Shown here piece after piece: positions 6,098-6,828 of a stretch of 6,828 nt of DNA. Position 1 is the stretch's first letter. Each line of letters begins with the position of its first letter. The notes beneath the pieces were generated by a model, which was not told where the DNA came from, searched no databases, and was given only the letters and a program-made list of their open reading frames with translations. Source of the stretch: an uncultured Lachnospiraceae bacterium (GTDB lineage: Bacteria; Bacillota; Clostridia; Lachnospirales; Lachnospiraceae); assembly GCA_946630645.1 (NCBI GenBank), contig CAMOZD010000071.1:1-6828 (forward strand), written 5' to 3'. Both the position numbers and the translations under genes were made by a program.

Positions 6098-6180
6098 AAG
6101 CCTGGGATATCCGCCGGGGCGGGAACAGATTCCGTAAAGCTTTCCACAGATAAAAAGCCTGTCATATTCACTGGCAGGAA
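6072..6180 (+). repeat. 56-bp imperfect tandem duplication spanning the end of the U32 gene
   Basis: GATTCCGTAAAGCTTCCCGC at 6072 recurs as GATTCCGTAAAGCTTTCCAC at 6128. Similarity continues through CAGATAAA(A)AGCCTG and more weakly through ATAT-CC/TC...GGAA. The first copy contains the U32 C-terminal codons (FRKASRR) and its TAA (6095-6097); the second copy is wholly in the gap before the next gene. That gap (6098-6250) also shows CCTGTC-ATATTCACT-GGCAGG (6159-6179), a weak hairpin without a T run, and no convincing promoter or terminator. Confidence 0.8.
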
Positions 6181-6250
6181 AGTGGGTTCAGGAAAAGGGT
6201 TCGGGAAGAATCCATATAGTTGAAACCCCTTGTAGAGGAGGATGTTGATT

Positions 6251-6828
6251 ATGCCAAATCTGGATAATTTACCAAATTTGGATTTTATGTCTAAATTGCC
6301 GGACCTGAGCTTTATCTCATCCGGTTCCAACTACATTATCGTGATCATGTGCGTGATTTATGCATTTTCCAGCTTCACGGTTTTCCTGCCTTCATCGCGG
6401 AAAAGGCAGGTGAAAAGGATGGACAGACAGGAGCTGTTTGTCTTCATTTTTCATTTTATCTGTTACGGGGTCCTCTTGCTTCAGACCAGGGAGTTTGTGG
6501 TTATACCCCTTTATCTGGCCCAGGCCCTCTTTTTCAAAATGCTGATCTTTATCTACCAGCATGTGTATCCGGAGTGCTCCAGGATCATGATGAACCATAT
6601 GTGCTTTTTGCTTCTGATCGGTTTTGTCATGCTGACCAGACTATCCATGGAAAAGGCCATCAAGCAGTTCGTCATTGTGGTTGTGGCCAGTCTGGTAGCC
6701 CTGATCATACCGGTCTTTGTGGAGAAGGCTTACTGGCTGAAGAAGCTCCGTTGGTTTTACGGCCTTGCCGGCCTGCTGCTCCTGTCCACGGTCTTTATTA
6801 TCGGTACCACCAAGAATGGATCGACCAA
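6251..6828 (+). CDS. FtsW/RodA/SpoVE-family membrane protein, N-terminal part only (runs off window)
   Basis: This frame stays open from ATG 6251 to the window end: 192 full codons plus two bases. The start is well supported by AGAGGAGGA (6234-6242), eight bases upstream. After a hydrophilic N-terminus with a repeated LPxL pattern (PNLDNLPNLD, KLPDLSF), about six hydrophobic segments are visible at roughly 27-46, 61-78, 83-103, 116-130, 138-156 and 168-186. The last part, KLRWFYGLAGLLLLSTVFIIGTTKNGSTK cut here, resembles the entry to the SEDS domain of FtsW/RodA proteins in Lachnospiraceae, which often carry such extra N-terminal membrane helices. SEDS proteins polymerise peptidoglycan glycan strands during division or elongation. 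The catalytic region lies beyond the window, so FtsW, RodA and SpoVE cannot be told apart. It follows the U32 gene by 153 bases on the same strand, and zapA is two genes upstream. Confidence 0.7.
   Translation, partial: MPNLDNLPNLDFMSKLPDLSFISSGSNYIIVIMCVIYAFSSFTVFLPSSRKRQVKRMDRQELFVFIFHFICYGVLLLQTREFVVIPLYLAQALFFKMLIFIYQHVYPECSRIMMNHMCFLLLIGFVMLTRLSMEKAIKQFVIVVVASLVALIIPVFVEKAYWLKKLRWFYGLAGLLLLSTVFIIGTTKNGST

Noticed and set aside
6215..6220. TATAGT as a -10 for the FtsW/RodA-like gene
   Set aside because: No acceptable -35 lies 16-18 bases upstream; the sequence there is GAAAAG-like.
6254..6284. Near-repeat CCAAATCTGGAT / CCAAATTTGGAT and the palindrome CCAAATTTGG
   Set aside because: It lies within the coding start of the membrane protein and is explained by the repeated PNLD residues; no regulatory context was seen.

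Overview
The window looks like chromosomal DNA from a Clostridia (Firmicutes) bacterium, most likely Lachnospiraceae with moderately high GC. This is inference from three things: the gene order ruvA-ruvB-zapA-U32 peptidase-FtsW/RodA, the style of the proteins (the RNase H-like exonuclease and the long N-terminal membrane region of the FtsW/RodA protein), and strong purine-rich ribosome binding sites. No tRNA, rRNA, CRISPR array, insertion sequence or phage gene was seen.

Layout. Positions 1-708 (minus strand) hold most of a YprB-type RNase H-like exonuclease whose C-terminus lies outside the window. Positions 709-972 form a divergent control region. It has a good promoter facing left, a good extended -10 promoter facing right, and between them a large imperfect hairpin followed by a T-rich run. 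Rightward follow ruvA (TTG start), a 102-base gap with two small hairpins, ruvB, and zapA, which overlaps the ruvB stop by one base. A 254-base gap contains a 38-bp tandem repeat array. Then come a 905-residue U32-family protein with the RlhA-like two-part architecture, a 153-base gap that carries a duplicate of the end of that gene, and the first 192 codons of a polytopic membrane protein resembling the N-terminus of FtsW/RodA/SpoVE proteins.

How the genes work together. RuvA and RuvB form the Holliday-junction branch-migration motor, and the divergent exonuclease-like gene gives the left side a nucleic-acid-processing theme. ZapA (FtsZ-ring stabiliser) and the FtsW/RodA-like protein (septal or lateral peptidoglycan polymerase family) give the right side a cell-division theme. 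The U32 protein between them probably belongs to the RNA-hydroxylating U32 enzymes (RlhA/TrhP type), although its substrate cannot be read from sequence. No ruvC and no obvious LexA box are present.

The most unusual signal is around the U32 gene. Four separate short tandem duplications sit in or beside it: a 38-bp array in its upstream region, a 27-codon-spaced basic repeat, a 13-codon triple repeat, and a 56-bp duplication spanning its stop codon. I saw nothing comparable in exonuclease, ruvA, ruvB or zapA. The 38-bp units each keep a TGCCT-TTGC-(G/A)GGCA hairpin. I see no clear evidence for a wholly new multi-gene system.
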